From contig NZ_PJME01000064.1 of the NCBI RefSeq assembly GCF_002954775.1, positions 1-48,180 of the forward strand: 48,180 bases of DNA, written 5' to 3'. The position numbers and the translations under genes were made by a program. This DNA comes from Streptomyces geranii. Its GTDB lineage: Bacteria; Actinomycetota; Actinomycetes; Streptomycetales; Streptomycetaceae. Of this stretch, positions 24,490 to 35,436 are shown piece by piece; positions within the stretch are counted from its first letter, which is position 1; each line of letters starts with the position of its first letter. The notes under the pieces were generated by a model. That model saw nothing but the letters and a program-made list of their open reading frames with translations, searched no databases and was not told where the DNA came from.

Positions 24490-25521
24490 ATGCGAATGAG
24501 CGTGCTTGATGTGGGTTCGAAGACGGTTCGACTGATGGTCGCGGACACCGGGAGCGGTGTCCCCCTCCCGGTGCACACCGAGAAATGGAAGCTACGGCTC
24601 TCCGAACAGCTGGAACCAGACGGAGCGATACCCGAGCAGTCCGTGCGGCAGCTCGTGAGAGCGGTCTCGGCCGCCGACGCGACCGCCCTGCGCTGGGGCG
24701 CGGGCGGGCCGATGGCCTTCGCGACAGCCGTCGTACGCGCCGCCCCGAACCGGCTCGACGTGCTGCGGACCGTCCGCGGCGAGACGGGCGTACGGCTGTG
24801 CACGCTGCCGGGGGAGGTCGAGGCGGACCTCACCTTTCTCGGTGCCCGGCGGTGGATGGGCTGGCGGGCCGGTTCCCTCGCGCTGTTCGACATCGGCGGC
24901 GGCTCCCTGGAGGTGGCCTTCGGGCGGGGCAGGCTGCCCGACTTCGCGGCTTCGCTGCCGCTCGGCGCGGGCCGGCTGACCCGGGAGTTCCTCGCCGACC
25001 AGGACCCGCCGTCCGAGGAGGACCTGAGGGCGCTGCGCCGCAGGGTGCGCCATCAGCTGCGGGATGTCGCGGCGCGGCTGCGGTGGGAGGGGCCCCGGAT
25101 GGCGGTGGCGACCTCGCGGACCTTCCAGCAGCTGGCCCGCCTGTGCGGGGCTGCGCCCGGCAGACAGGGCGTGTTCGTGGCACGGGAGCTGTCGCGGAGA
25201 GACCTCCGCAGGAGCCTGCCCCGGCTCGCGTCCCTGACGGCGGCCGAGCGGGCACGGCTGCCGGGGGTCTCGGAGCCCCGGGCGCTGCAGAGTCTCGCCG
25301 GCGCGGTGGTGGGACACACGCTGATGAAGCTGACCGGCATCAAGACGCTCACCATCTGCCCCTGGGCCATCCGCGAGGGCATGCTGCTGCGCTGCGTCGA
25401 GGACGGCGGCTCCTGGTGGTCGGAGATCGCCCAGGACAGTGACGTAGAGGTGCCCATGGGCATGATTCCGGCGCAGTCGCGGGTGGTGGCGCCGGAGACC
25501 GGGGCCGAAAGCACGAAATGA
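24490..25521 (+). CDS. Ppx/GppA phosphatase family protein
   Basis: 343 residues from ATG 24490. The actin-like ASKHA fold shows phosphate-1 motif MSVLDVGSKTVRLMVADTG and phosphate-2 motif LALFDIGGGSLEVAFG. This family includes exopolyphosphatases and (p)ppGpp 5'-phosphohydrolases. In phosphate-1 the usual (S/T)N is replaced by SK, so activity should not be assumed. Start choice: homologues begin MR(x)xVLDVGS. A GTG at 24469 would add seven residues (MVGTPRP). No strong ribosome site precedes either. Flanked by tRNA genes on both sides. Confidence 0.87.
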   Translation: MRMSVLDVGSKTVRLMVADTGSGVPLPVHTEKWKLRLSEQLEPDGAIPEQSVRQLVRAVSAADATALRWGAGGPMAFATAVVRAAPNRLDVLRTVRGETGVRLCTLPGEVEADLTFLGARRWMGWRAGSLALFDIGGGSLEVAFGRGRLPDFAASLPLGAGRLTREFLADQDPPSEEDLRALRRRVRHQLRDVAARLRWEGPRMAVATSRTFQQLARLCGAAPGRQGVFVARELSRRDLRRSLPRLASLTAAERARLPGVSEPRALQSLAGAVVGHTLMKLTGIKTLTICPWAIREGMLLRCVEDGGSWWSEIAQDSDVEVPMGMIPAQSRVVAPETGAESTK

Positions 25522-25569
25522 CGGTCATCCCACTGATCGCTCAGGGATGCCGCCAGTCGTACGCGCAAG

Positions 25570-25642
25570 TACCCCCAACGGGATTCGAACCCGTGCTACC
25601 GCCTTGAAAGGGCGGCGTCCTGGGCCACTAGACGATGAGGGC
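25570..25642 (-). tRNA. tRNA-Glu (anticodon TTC)
   Basis: A 73-nt cloverleaf has 5' GCCCTCA, anticodon loop CTTTCAA and T-loop TTCGAAT. The 3' acceptor strand TGGGGGT pairs with G-U wobbles at the end pair and at pair 5. Discriminator A. Confidence 0.94.
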
Positions 25643-25690
25643 TGGGCCGCAAGAAGCATAGGTGATGGCGGGGAGGTTCACCAAAACGGT

Positions 25691-27295
25691 TTACCGGGGC
25701 GGGGCGGAGGTGCGGGAGGGGGTGAGCGCGGGGGTGGGAGCGGGGGTCGCGCCGGGCTGGTTCTCCTTCGGGAGGTGGCGGCTGACCTCGGCGGTCGTGA
25801 GCCCGAGACCGCCCAGTTTGATCTCGTCCCAGGCCTGGAGGCGGCGGGTGTCGCGGTCCAGGTAGAGGACGGAGGCCTCGATCTGGTCCGGGTTGCGCTT
25901 CTCCAGCGCGCGCAGCCCGCTGCCGCCCGTCGAGCCCTCGATCCGCAGCCGGGTGCCCTTCGGCATCACCTCCATCTCCGCGTGGTGGAGGTGCCCGGCG
26001 AGGACGAGGGGGACCGTGCCGTCGGTCCGCCGGGCGGCGTCCGGCTCGTGCACCATCGCGATGTCGACCGGCGTACCCAGGGTCCGCTGGTCGCGGATCG
26101 CCGAAGCCAGCCGGTCGCCGGCCACCTCCTGGTCCGCGCCCCCGTCCTCCTCGCCCGCCGAGCGGTCCGGGGTGAACGCCGGGTCGCCGATGCCCGCGAA
26201 GCGCAGCCCGCCGACGGTGACCGAGTTGCCGTCGTCCAGGACGTGCACGTTCTTCATGCGCTCCAGATAGCGCTGGGTGAGCCGCGAGTCGTGGTTGCCC
26301 CGGACCCAGACGTAGGGCGCCCCGAGGTCCGGGATCGGGTCCAGGAAGCCGTTCTCGGCGGCGGTGCCGTGGTCCATGGTGTCGCCGGTGTCGGCGATCA
26401 CGTTGATGTCGTACTGCTCCACCAGCGAAGCGATGATCTTCCAGCTCGCCGGGTTGAGATGGATGTCGGAGACGTGCAGGACCCGGATGGTCGCCGGGTC
26501 GGGCTGGTAGGTCGGGAGCGTGGACGTGGCGTCGTAGAGCTTCGTCACGTTCGTGACCAGCCGGGCCAGCTCCTTCTGGTAGACGTCGAACTCGGTGACG
26601 ATGCTGCGCGCGTTGCCCACCAGGGAGGGCGCCGAGGAGAGCAGCCCGGAGAACTTCGGCTCCAGGACCGACTTGGGGTTCCAGGTCGCGTACGCCGTCG
26701 CTCCCGACGCCATCAGGAGCGTGAGGGCGAGGCCGCCGGCCGCCAGGGCCCGGCGGGGGCGGCGGTAGACGGCGAGGCCGAGGGCGGTGGCGCCGGAGAC
26801 GACGGCGACGCAGGAGCGTACGGCCAGGTCGAGGGTGCCGTGGCCGACGTCCTCGGCCACCTCCCGCTGGAGGCCGGAGAGGCGTTCCGGGTGGTCGACG
26901 AGGGCCTGGGCGCGGACCGGGTCCAGCTGGTCGACGTTGACGTCGAGGCGGACCGGCGCGGTGTGGCTGCTCAGCTCCAGGGCGCCCAGCGGGGAGACGT
27001 TGATCTTCGTGCCGCCGGTGAGGGAGGGGCGCAGGGTCATCGTCGTGTCCATCGGGCCGACCGGTGTGCGTACGTTGCCGACGATCAGCAGCCCGAGCCA
27101 GGCACCCATGAGGACCACCGCGACCAGGCCCAGCGCCCGGGTCCAGGGGTGCGGCGGATGCACCAGCTCGGCGGCCGGGTGCGCGCGGCGGGCGCGGTAG
27201 CGGCCGGTGAGAGCGGTGAGGGGACGGGGCAGCGGGCGGCGGGCGGTGGTGCGGGGGCTGGCGGGGAGCGGGGAGTCGGCGGGTACGCGTGCCAT
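25691..27295 (-). CDS. Membrane-anchored metallophosphoesterase
   Basis: 534 residues from ATG 27295. One TM helix follows a basic N-terminus (LGLVAVVLMGAWLGLLIVGN) and a second pair lies around residues 165-210 (SCVAVVSGATALGLAVY and LAAGGLALTLLMASGATAYA). The C-terminal calcineurin-like domain has all five metal motifs: HVSDIHLNP, DTGDTMDHGT, VRGNHDSR, MVHEPDA and LAGHLHHAEM. Helix order places part of the protein outside the cell, but the topology is uncertain. The low-complexity end is Pro/Thr/Ser-rich. Substrate unknown. It is divergent from the HExxH peptidase gene with an 81-bp gap. Confidence 0.88.
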   Translation of the reverse strand: MARVPADSPLPASPRTTARRPLPRPLTALTGRYRARRAHPAAELVHPPHPWTRALGLVAVVLMGAWLGLLIVGNVRTPVGPMDTTMTLRPSLTGGTKINVSPLGALELSSHTAPVRLDVNVDQLDPVRAQALVDHPERLSGLQREVAEDVGHGTLDLAVRSCVAVVSGATALGLAVYRRPRRALAAGGLALTLLMASGATAYATWNPKSVLEPKFSGLLSSAPSLVGNARSIVTEFDVYQKELARLVTNVTKLYDATSTLPTYQPDPATIRVLHVSDIHLNPASWKIIASLVEQYDINVIADTGDTMDHGTAAENGFLDPIPDLGAPYVWVRGNHDSRLTQRYLERMKNVHVLDDGNSVTVGGLRFAGIGDPAFTPDRSAGEEDGGADQEVAGDRLASAIRDQRTLGTPVDIAMVHEPDAARRTDGTVPLVLAGHLHHAEMEVMPKGTRLRIEGSTGGSGLRALEKRNPDQIEASVLYLDRDTRRLQAWDEIKLGGLGLTTAEVSRHLPKENQPGATPAPTPALTPSRTSAPPR

Positions 27296-27376
27296 TGGTC
27301 CCGTATGCCCAAGGTGCGGTGCGGCTATGCGGGGCGGGGCCGGTCGTACGGCCGGTTCGTACCGGACAATGGGCGT

Positions 27377-27727
27377 GTGCTGGAGATGACGCGTGAGGAG
27401 TTCGAGGAACTGGTCGCCGAGGCCCTCGACCGGATTCCGCCGGAGCTGACGCGGCTGATGGACAACGTCGCGGTGTTCGTCGAGGACGAGCCGGAGGCGG
27501 ACGATCCCGAGCTGCTCGGACTGTACGAGGGGACGCCGCTGACCGACCGCGGGGAGTGGTACGCGGGGGTGCTGCCCGACCGGATCACGATCTACCGGGG
27601 GCCCACCCTGCGCATGTGCGAGACCCGGGACGACGTGGTCGCGGAGACGGAGGTGACCGTCGTGCACGAGATCGCGCACCACTTCGGGATCGACGACGAG
27701 CGGTTGCACGCGCTGGGGTACGGCTGA
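27377..27727 (+). CDS. Small metallopeptidase (zincin-like, HExxH)
   Basis: 116 residues. EFEELVAEALDRIPPELTRL and NVAVFVEDEP open the family pattern. The zinc motif is VVHEIAHHFGIDDERL, with HEIAH ligands. This is the short 'metallopeptidase family' of minimal zincins, whose substrates are not known. GTG 27377 is used, with ATG 27386 as alternative. A -10-like GACAAT ends 7 bp before GTG 27377 and there is no ribosome site, so the mRNA may be leaderless. Confidence 0.88.
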   Translation: MLEMTREEFEELVAEALDRIPPELTRLMDNVAVFVEDEPEADDPELLGLYEGTPLTDRGEWYAGVLPDRITIYRGPTLRMCETRDDVVAETEVTVVHEIAHHFGIDDERLHALGYG

Positions 27728-27919
27728 CGGGGTGGTCGTCGGGCCCCTCTCAGGCCCCTCGTAGTCAGGTCGCGGGCCGGTCGCGGGCAAGTCGTGGGCC
27801 GGTTGTAGGCGTGTCGGTGGCCCGGGGCGCGCGGGAGCTGGTGTGGGGCGCGTGTCTTCTTGTGGGCGACGGGAGTTGAGCACGTTGACTCCTCGACTCT
27901 CCTCCGGAGGTGGCTGCCC
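27728..27919. repeat. Spacer with five 11-bp direct repeats
   Basis: GTCGCGGGCCG-type 11-mers run head-to-tail at 27769, 27780, 27791, 27802 and 27813 (the fourth and fifth are degraded). One unit is close to a helical turn. The array lies 97-151 bp before the lipoprotein start. Function unknown. Confidence 0.5.
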
Positions 27920-28477
27920 GTGCGCCCCTTGCATGTACCTGTCCGACTGGTCGCCACCGTCGTGGCCGTCGCCGCCACCGCCGGATGCATGAGCGTGGGT
28001 GACGACGACGGCGCCCGGGTCAAGCCCTCCCACTCCGCTGGGCAGAAGGGCGGCAAGGCACCCGACGGCGGCACCGACGTGACCGGCGGCGGGGGTTCCG
28101 GGTGGGCCGGCGGGTCCGCGGGCGACGGCAAGCACGGGCACGAGGAGGGCAAGGGGGGCGCGAAGGGGGCCAGCGGGGCGCCCGCCTCGCCGGGCGCCTC
28201 ACCGTCCGCCGGGCAGAGCGCCCCCGCGACGGCGCCCGCCAAACCGGGCGGTGGCAGCCCCGGGCCCGTCGAGCCAGGGGCTCCCACGCCGACGAAGGTG
28301 CAGCCCACGCCCACCAAGACCGCCGAACCCGAGCCCGAACCGCCTGTGGAATCGCCCACACCGCCGCCGGTCTCCCCGGAGCCGACGGTCGCGGAACCGT
28401 CGTCCTCGGTGCAGCCGCAGGCCCAGGCGCAGCTGATGACGCGGGAGCCGGCGCCCGAAGCGGGGGAGCCCGTCTGA
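27920..28477 (+). CDS. Low-complexity lipoprotein
   Basis: 185 residues from GTG 27920, with GGAGGT 7 nt upstream. The signal peptide VRLVATVVAVAATAGC has a lipobox ending ATAGC. The mature part is disordered: Gly/Lys/Ser-rich first (GGGGSGWAGGSAGDGKHG), then Pro/Thr/Glu-rich (PTPTKTAEPEPEPPVESPTP). No folded domain is visible, so it may be a wall-spanning stalk or spacer. Upstream in-frame TTG 27860 lacks support. Confidence 0.78.
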   Translation: MRPLHVPVRLVATVVAVAATAGCMSVGDDDGARVKPSHSAGQKGGKAPDGGTDVTGGGGSGWAGGSAGDGKHGHEEGKGGAKGASGAPASPGASPSAGQSAPATAPAKPGGGSPGPVEPGAPTPTKVQPTPTKTAEPEPEPPVESPTPPPVSPEPTVAEPSSSVQPQAQAQLMTREPAPEAGEPV

Positions 28478-28520
28478 CGGGCGGTCGGAACCGCGCTGAC
28501 CTGCGCCGACGGTAGCTGGT

Positions 28521-28708
28521 TTGCCTAAGGCGGTGGTGGGTGCGTATGGTGGTAGATCGTTTGATCCCATTGCCTGGCGCCTAACAGATGCGCCGCGTGT
28601 GGCGCGTACTCTCCCTTGCCGTGGCTGACCGCATTGAGGCGGTCGAATTGCGAAATCACGGAGTTGACGGGCGCGTGCCGACGAGACTCCGGAAGGTTTC
28701 GCATTCGC
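28521..28708 (+). promoter_or_regulatory. Promoter and long 5' UTR of the DEAD-box helicase gene
   Basis: TTGCCT (28521-28526) and TATGGT (28545-28550) are spaced by 18 bp and give a predicted start about 150 nt before the ATG. The leader contains GGAAGG about 13 nt before the start codon and several short inverted segments. Cold-inducible helicase genes often have long regulatory leaders, so this one may be post-transcriptionally controlled. Confidence 0.45.
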
Positions 28709-30955
<2,247 letters not shown>

Positions 30956-30994
30956 TCGCCGGCCGACCTTCATCGGCTGATCGCTGACTGAACA

Positions 30995-31034
30995 CCGAAG
31001 GGCCCGTACGACTCCGGTCGTACGGGCCCTTCGG
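30995..31034 (+). terminator. Terminator after the DEAD-box helicase gene
   Basis: An 18-bp perfect stem (CCGAAGGGCCCGTACGAC and its complement) with loop TCCG lies 40 bp past the stop. Confidence 0.88.
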
Positions 31035-31172
31035 CATTGCCGCGCCCGCGCCCGCACCGGACCCGTCTCCGGCAGGCCGGAAATCCCAACTCGCTTACGT
31101 GCAGCGGCTGTTACGCTCCGGCGCGGAATCGGATGATCTGGCGGGTAGCCGGATCACGGGGGAGGGAATCCG

Positions 31173-33269
31173 TTGAGGTCATTGAAGCCGTTGTCCCGTC
31201 ATGCCTTCGTACGGTGCGGAGTCGCCGTGGCGCTCGCGTCGTCGGCGGTCGTCGGCACGCCGTGGGCGGCGTCCGCCGCCGCGAACCAACCGCCTTCCCA
31301 GCCAGCACAGTTGGAGCTGACCACCGGGGGCAAGGCGTGCGCCGACGGCGCGGACCGGCCGTACGTCGGTACGCGGCCGACGCTCACGGCGGTGCTCCGC
31401 GACCCGGACGGGGGCCGGGTGAGCGCCGGGTTCGAGGTGTCCTGGACGGACGCCTCGGGCGTACGGCAGGTGCTCGACTCGGTGCAGACGACCGCCAAGT
31501 CCAGCGGTTCGACGTTCAGTTGGACCGTGCCGGCCGAAGTACCCGCGTTCACCGAGGTGAGTTGGCGGGTGCGGGCGAACGACGGCACGCTGTGGGGGCC
31601 GTGGAGCTCCGAAGGCGGTAGCGGGGCCTGCGAGTTCGTGTACGACACCGAGGCGCCCGCGAAGCCCACGGTGACGTCGCCCGAGTACCCGGACGACAAC
31701 GGCACTTGGCACGACGGGGTGGGCGTGTACGGCACGTTCACCGTCGACTCCGCGTCGGAAGACGTGGTCTCGTACGTCTACAGCTTCCTTGGCGGGCCGC
31801 AGCGCAGAGCCGTACCCGAAGAGCCCGGCGGGCCGGTGGAGCTGAGCTGGCTGCCGCAGTCGGCGGGCCGCTATCTGCTGGACGTCCAGGCCGTCGACCG
31901 GGCGGGCAACGTCAGCGCGTCGGCCACCTACTCGTTCCTGGTGGGCGAGGGCCGTACGCCCGTCGCCGCCTGGAGGCTCGCCGACGCGGCCGGTTCGAGC
32001 GAGGCGTCGGCGGAGGCGGGCGGCAGGTCCGCGGTCGCGGGCGACGGGGTCGCCTTCGGCGCGGCGGGTCCGGCGCGGACCTCGGTGCCGGGGGCGGTCG
32101 TCCTCGACGGTTCGGCCGGCGCGTATCTGACGAGCGGCGCACCGGCCGTCGACACCGGCGGGGCCTTCGCGGTGAGCGCCTGGGTGCGGCCGGAGACGGC
32201 CGACGCGGACATGACCGCCGTGAGCCAGGGCGCCGGCGGGGCGGCCGGGTTCGGGCTCGGGACGGCGGGCGGTGCCTGGTCGTTCGGGGTGGGCGGTTCG
32301 GTCGTACGGGGTGGGGTCGCGGAGGCGGGTGACTGGGCGCAGCTCACCGGGGTGTTCGACCCGGTGGCCGGTACCGCCCGGCTGTATGTGAACGGGCGGG
32401 AGGCGGGCGTGGCCGAGAACGTCACCGGGGCCTCGGCGCCCGGGGACCTCCAGATCGGCCGCACGCTCTCCGGTGAGAGCGGGAACTGGCGCGGGGCGCT
32501 GGCCGGCGTACGGGTGTGGGACCGGATCGTCGTGGGCGCCGAGGCGGCCGGGGCGGCGAGGCGGGCCGCCGTGAGCGAGGGCTACTGGGCGCTCGACGAG
32601 GCGGTCGGCGGCGGCAGTCCCGAGCGGGACGGCGGGCTGCCGCTGACGCTGGGCGGCGACGCGTCGATCTACCGCGACGACGAGCCCTGCGACTGGCTGG
32701 ACCCGGACTGCCTGCCGGGCCAGTCCCCCCTCTTCGGCGCAGGCCACCTCCTGCTGGACGGCGAGGGGGACTACGCGGAGACGGGCGGTCGGGCCGTCGC
32801 CACCGGGGAGAGCTTCTCGGTCGCCGCGCACGTCCGGATCGACGGGGCGGCGCAGGACCGGCCGATGACGGTGCTGTCGGTGCCGGGGGCGGACAACTCC
32901 CTTGCCGAGGTGCGCTATTCGGGGGCGACACAGCAGTGGGAGGTGGGCCTGACGGACGCGAACGGCGAGTCGGTCACCCTCACGGCGGACGCCGCGTGGG
33001 CCTCCCCGGACGACGTCCACCACCTCGCGCTGGTGTACGACGACGAGGCCGACGAGATCCTGCTCTACGCCGACGGCCAGCTGTCGGCGCGGGCGTCGTC
33101 CTACCGGCCCGGCTGGACGGCCGCGGGTGAGCTGCAGATCGGCCGGTCGCGGGGCGAGTCGGGCTGGGGCGGTCATCTGCGGGGGGCGGTCGACGAGGTG
33201 CATGTCTACGCGGGCGTACTGAGCGCGACGCAGGTGGCTCAGCTGGGGGCGGGCGCGACGGACGTCTGA
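31173..33269 (+). CDS. Secreted LamG-domain protein
   Basis: 698 residues from TTG 31173, with GGAGGG 6 nt upstream, a rare start codon but clearly placed. A signal peptide (GVAVALASSAVVGTPWAASA) leads an exported protein. Two fibronectin/Ig-like regions follow. Then come two concanavalin-like LamG modules, marked by AFAVSAWVRPE...GDLQIGRTLSG and by SFSVAAHVRID...GELQIGRSRGE. The two ends are paralogous, pointing to internal duplication. A Cys pair (EPCDWLDPDCLPG) sits between the modules. LamG modules bind glycans or proteins; no catalytic domain is seen, so it is probably an adhesin or a binding module. Confidence 0.88.
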   Translation: MRSLKPLSRHAFVRCGVAVALASSAVVGTPWAASAAANQPPSQPAQLELTTGGKACADGADRPYVGTRPTLTAVLRDPDGGRVSAGFEVSWTDASGVRQVLDSVQTTAKSSGSTFSWTVPAEVPAFTEVSWRVRANDGTLWGPWSSEGGSGACEFVYDTEAPAKPTVTSPEYPDDNGTWHDGVGVYGTFTVDSASEDVVSYVYSFLGGPQRRAVPEEPGGPVELSWLPQSAGRYLLDVQAVDRAGNVSASATYSFLVGEGRTPVAAWRLADAAGSSEASAEAGGRSAVAGDGVAFGAAGPARTSVPGAVVLDGSAGAYLTSGAPAVDTGGAFAVSAWVRPETADADMTAVSQGAGGAAGFGLGTAGGAWSFGVGGSVVRGGVAEAGDWAQLTGVFDPVAGTARLYVNGREAGVAENVTGASAPGDLQIGRTLSGESGNWRGALAGVRVWDRIVVGAEAAGAARRAAVSEGYWALDEAVGGGSPERDGGLPLTLGGDASIYRDDEPCDWLDPDCLPGQSPLFGAGHLLLDGEGDYAETGGRAVATGESFSVAAHVRIDGAAQDRPMTVLSVPGADNSLAEVRYSGATQQWEVGLTDANGESVTLTADAAWASPDDVHHLALVYDDEADEILLYADGQLSARASSYRPGWTAAGELQIGRSRGESGWGGHLRGAVDEVHVYAGVLSATQVAQLGAGATDV

Positions 33270-33296
33270 CGGCGCGGCGAGGGCAGATACGTTTTC

Positions 33297-33355
33297 GGCC
33301 AAATGAATTGGCCTGTGACGCATGTCATACCCCCAGTCAGGGAATTGCTGGGGGC
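33297..33355 (+). promoter_or_regulatory. Inverted repeats directly before the permease start
   Basis: GGCCAA-ATGAA-TTGGCC (33297-33313) is a possible operator. CCCCCAG (33330-33336) pairs with CTGGGGG (33348-33354), which ends one base before the ATG and includes the most likely ribosome-site bases. AGGGAA is exposed in the loop. Translational gating is possible but unproved. Confidence 0.45.
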
Positions 33356-34903
33356 ATGACAGATGACGCCAGAACGACCGGGCTGTCGGACGAGGAACGG
33401 CTTGCCCAGCTCGGTTACACCCAGGTCCTCGCCCGCCGTATGTCGGCGTTCTCCAACTACGCGGTCTCCTTCACGATCATCTCGGTCCTGTCGGGCTGTC
33501 TGACCCTCTACCTCTTCGGCATGAACACGGGCGGCCCGGCCGTGATCACGTGGGGCTGGGTCGCGGTCGGCCTGATGACGCTCTTCGTCGGCCTGGCGAT
33601 GGCCGAGATCTGTTCGGCCTACCCGACGTCGGCGGGCCTGTACTTCTGGGCCCACCGCTTGGCACCACCCCGTTCGGCCGCCGCCTGGGCGTGGTTCACG
33701 GGCTGGTTCAACGTGCTCGGCCAGGTGGCCGTGACCGCCGGCATCGACTTCGGGGCGGCGTCCTTCCTGGGCGCCTACCTGAACCTCCAGTTCGACTTCG
33801 AGGTCACGCCGGGCAGCACGATCCTGCTCTTCGCCGGCATCCTCGTCCTGCACGGCCTCCTCAACACCTTCGGCGTCCGCATCGTGGGCCTGCTGAACAG
33901 CATCAGCGTGTGGTGGCACGTGGTGGGTGTGGCGGTCATCGTCGGGGCGCTGACCTTCGTACCGGACGAACACCAGTCCGCCTCCTTCGTGTTCACCGAG
34001 TTCGTGAACCACACGGGCTGGGGCAGCAGCGTCTACGTGGTCGCCCTGGGCCTGCTGATGGCCCAGTACACCTTCACGGGCTACGACGCCTCCGCCCACA
34101 TGACGGAGGAGACCCACGACGCGTCGACGGCGGGCCCGAAGGGCATCGTCCAGTCCATCTGGACGTCATGGATCGCGGGCTTCGTCCTGCTCCTGGGCTT
34201 CACCTTCGCCATCCAGTCGTACGACGGCGCCCGGGAGTCCCCGACGGGAGTACCGCCGGCGCAGATCCTGCTGGACGCGGTGGGCGCGACCGGAGGCAAG
34301 CTGCTCCTGCTGGTGGTCATCGGCGCCCAACTGTTCTGCGGCATGGCGTCGATCACGGCCAACTCCCGCATGATCTACGCCTTCTCCCGCGACGGCGCCC
34401 TCCCCTTCTCCCACATCTGGCACACGGTCAGCCCCCGCACCCGTACCCCGGTGGCGGCGGTCTGGCTGGCGGCGTTCGGGGCACTGCTCCTGGGCCTCCC
34501 GTACCTGATCAACCTGACCGCGTACGCCGCCGTGACGTCGATCGCGGTGATCGGCCTCTACATCGCGTACGTCATCCCGACCCTGCTGCGCCTGCGCAAG
34601 GGCGAGGCCTTCCAGCGGGGCCCGTGGCACCTGGGCCGCTGGTCGCGGGCGATCGGGGTGGTGTCGGTGGTGTGGGTAGCGGTGATCACGGTCCTGTTCA
34701 TGCTGCCCCAGCTCGCTCCCGTCACCTGGGAGAACTTCAACTACGCCCCGATCGCGGTCCTGGTGGTACTGGGCTTCGCTGCGGCGTGGTGGGCGGCATC
34801 GGCACGGCACTGGTTCCTGAATCCCGAGCATGAGCGGACGCGGGCGCGGGAGGAGGCTCGGAAGGGGGTGGGCAACGGGGTGGCCAAGGGGGTGGATCCG
34901 TAA
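33356..34903 (+). CDS. Amino acid permease, APC superfamily (GABA/choline-like)
   Basis: 515 residues with about twelve hydrophobic segments. The start is typical for the AAT/BAT-type branch: LAQLGYTQVLARRMSAFSNY, then SVLSGCLTLYLFGMNTGGPA, the conserved helix-1 break. YTFTGYDASAHMTEETHDA in the middle is the family hallmark. ANSRMIYAFSRDGALPFSHI is the helix-8 loop signature. It likely imports an amino acid or polyamine-related amine; the substrate is not readable. ATG 33356 (MTDDARTTGLSDEERL) is chosen over ATG 33308, which would add sixteen residues encoded by the palindromic leader. Confidence 0.93.
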   Translation: MTDDARTTGLSDEERLAQLGYTQVLARRMSAFSNYAVSFTIISVLSGCLTLYLFGMNTGGPAVITWGWVAVGLMTLFVGLAMAEICSAYPTSAGLYFWAHRLAPPRSAAAWAWFTGWFNVLGQVAVTAGIDFGAASFLGAYLNLQFDFEVTPGSTILLFAGILVLHGLLNTFGVRIVGLLNSISVWWHVVGVAVIVGALTFVPDEHQSASFVFTEFVNHTGWGSSVYVVALGLLMAQYTFTGYDASAHMTEETHDASTAGPKGIVQSIWTSWIAGFVLLLGFTFAIQSYDGARESPTGVPPAQILLDAVGATGGKLLLLVVIGAQLFCGMASITANSRMIYAFSRDGALPFSHIWHTVSPRTRTPVAAVWLAAFGALLLGLPYLINLTAYAAVTSIAVIGLYIAYVIPTLLRLRKGEAFQRGPWHLGRWSRAIGVVSVVWVAVITVLFMLPQLAPVTWENFNYAPIAVLVVLGFAAAWWAASARHWFLNPEHERTRAREEARKGVGNGVAKGVDP

Positions 34904-34926
34904 CGGGGGCGCTGTTTTCTCAGGTT

Positions 34927-34970
34927 CCCCCTGCCGGACTCCGATACCCGATCGGAGTCCCGGCCGGGGG
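34927..34970 (+). terminator. Terminator after the permease gene
   Basis: A stem of ACTCCGAT/ATCGGAGT extended by GC-rich imperfect arms (CCCCCTGCCGG / CCCGGCCGGGGG) lies about 23 bp past the stop and before tRNA-Lys. Confidence 0.75.
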
Positions 34971-34999
34971 CGGCTATGCTCGGGGAAGCAACATCGCCA

Positions 35000-35072
35000 G
35001 GGCCCTTAGCTCAATTGGCAGAGCAGTGGACTTTTAATCCATTGGTTGTGGGTTCGAGTCCCACAGGGCCTA
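35000..35072 (+). tRNA. tRNA-Lys (anticodon TTT)
   Basis: A 73-nt cloverleaf has 5' GGGCCCT, D-arm GCTC..GAGC, anticodon loop CTTTTAA and T-loop TTCGAGT. The acceptor 3' strand AGGGCCT leaves a G1-U72 wobble; discriminator A. Confidence 0.95.
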
Positions 35073-35076
35073 CGGC

Positions 35077-35113
35077 TCGACCCCAGGTCAGGGACTATCC
35101 GACCTGGGGTCGA
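35077..35113 (+). terminator. Hairpin downstream of tRNA-Lys
   Basis: TCGACCCCAGGTC (35077-35089) pairs perfectly with GACCTGGGGTCGA (35101-35113) around an 11-nt loop, 4 bp after the tRNA. Confidence 0.82.
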
Positions 35114-35210
35114 TGCGTGTTTCAGGGGTGGCGGGAGCCGAGGAAGATCACGAAGGGCTCTCGATGTTCCGTCTCCGGTGTGCAGGACGATGGGGACCTG
35201 TGGTCGCTCA

Positions 35211-35384
35211 TCAGTGCAGCGGCAGATACAACTCCCATGGCCATACCAGCCCGTATGCGTGCAGGGCGTAGGTCAGCAGGTGCCAGAGTGGCTCGATCGC
35301 CACGGCAGCCGGAAGCGCGCAGAGCATCGCGATGCCCCACTCCTGCCACCAGGACGGCGTCGTACGTCGGACGTGCCTCTTCAT
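35211..35384 (-). CDS. 57-residue hydrophobic membrane protein, predicted target of the adjacent ECF sigma factor
   Basis: Reads MKRHVRRTTPSWWQEWGIAM and then two short hydrophobic stretches (LCALPAAVAIEPLW and LLTYALHAYGLVWPW), ending ELYLPLH. The basic N-terminus followed by hydrophobic segments fits a small inner-membrane protein. ATG 35384 has AAGGAAG about 9-10 nt upstream. A promoter of the form GGTAAC-N17-CGTCTA faces the gene about 53 bp upstream, matching the promoter of the divergent sigma gene. It is too short for routine gene calling. No homologue is known to me. Confidence 0.6.
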   Translation of the reverse strand: MKRHVRRTTPSWWQEWGIAMLCALPAAVAIEPLWHLLTYALHAYGLVWPWELYLPLH

Positions 35385-35436
35385 GAGTGCCGCACTTCCT
35401 TCATGTCTTCATGGCCGGGGATCGTCCCCGTCGCCA

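Noticed and set aside
31179..33323. A 714-codon frame antisense to the LamG gene
   Set aside because: Arg/Pro/His-rich shadow; the plus strand has a signal peptide, ribosome site and duplicated LamG modules.
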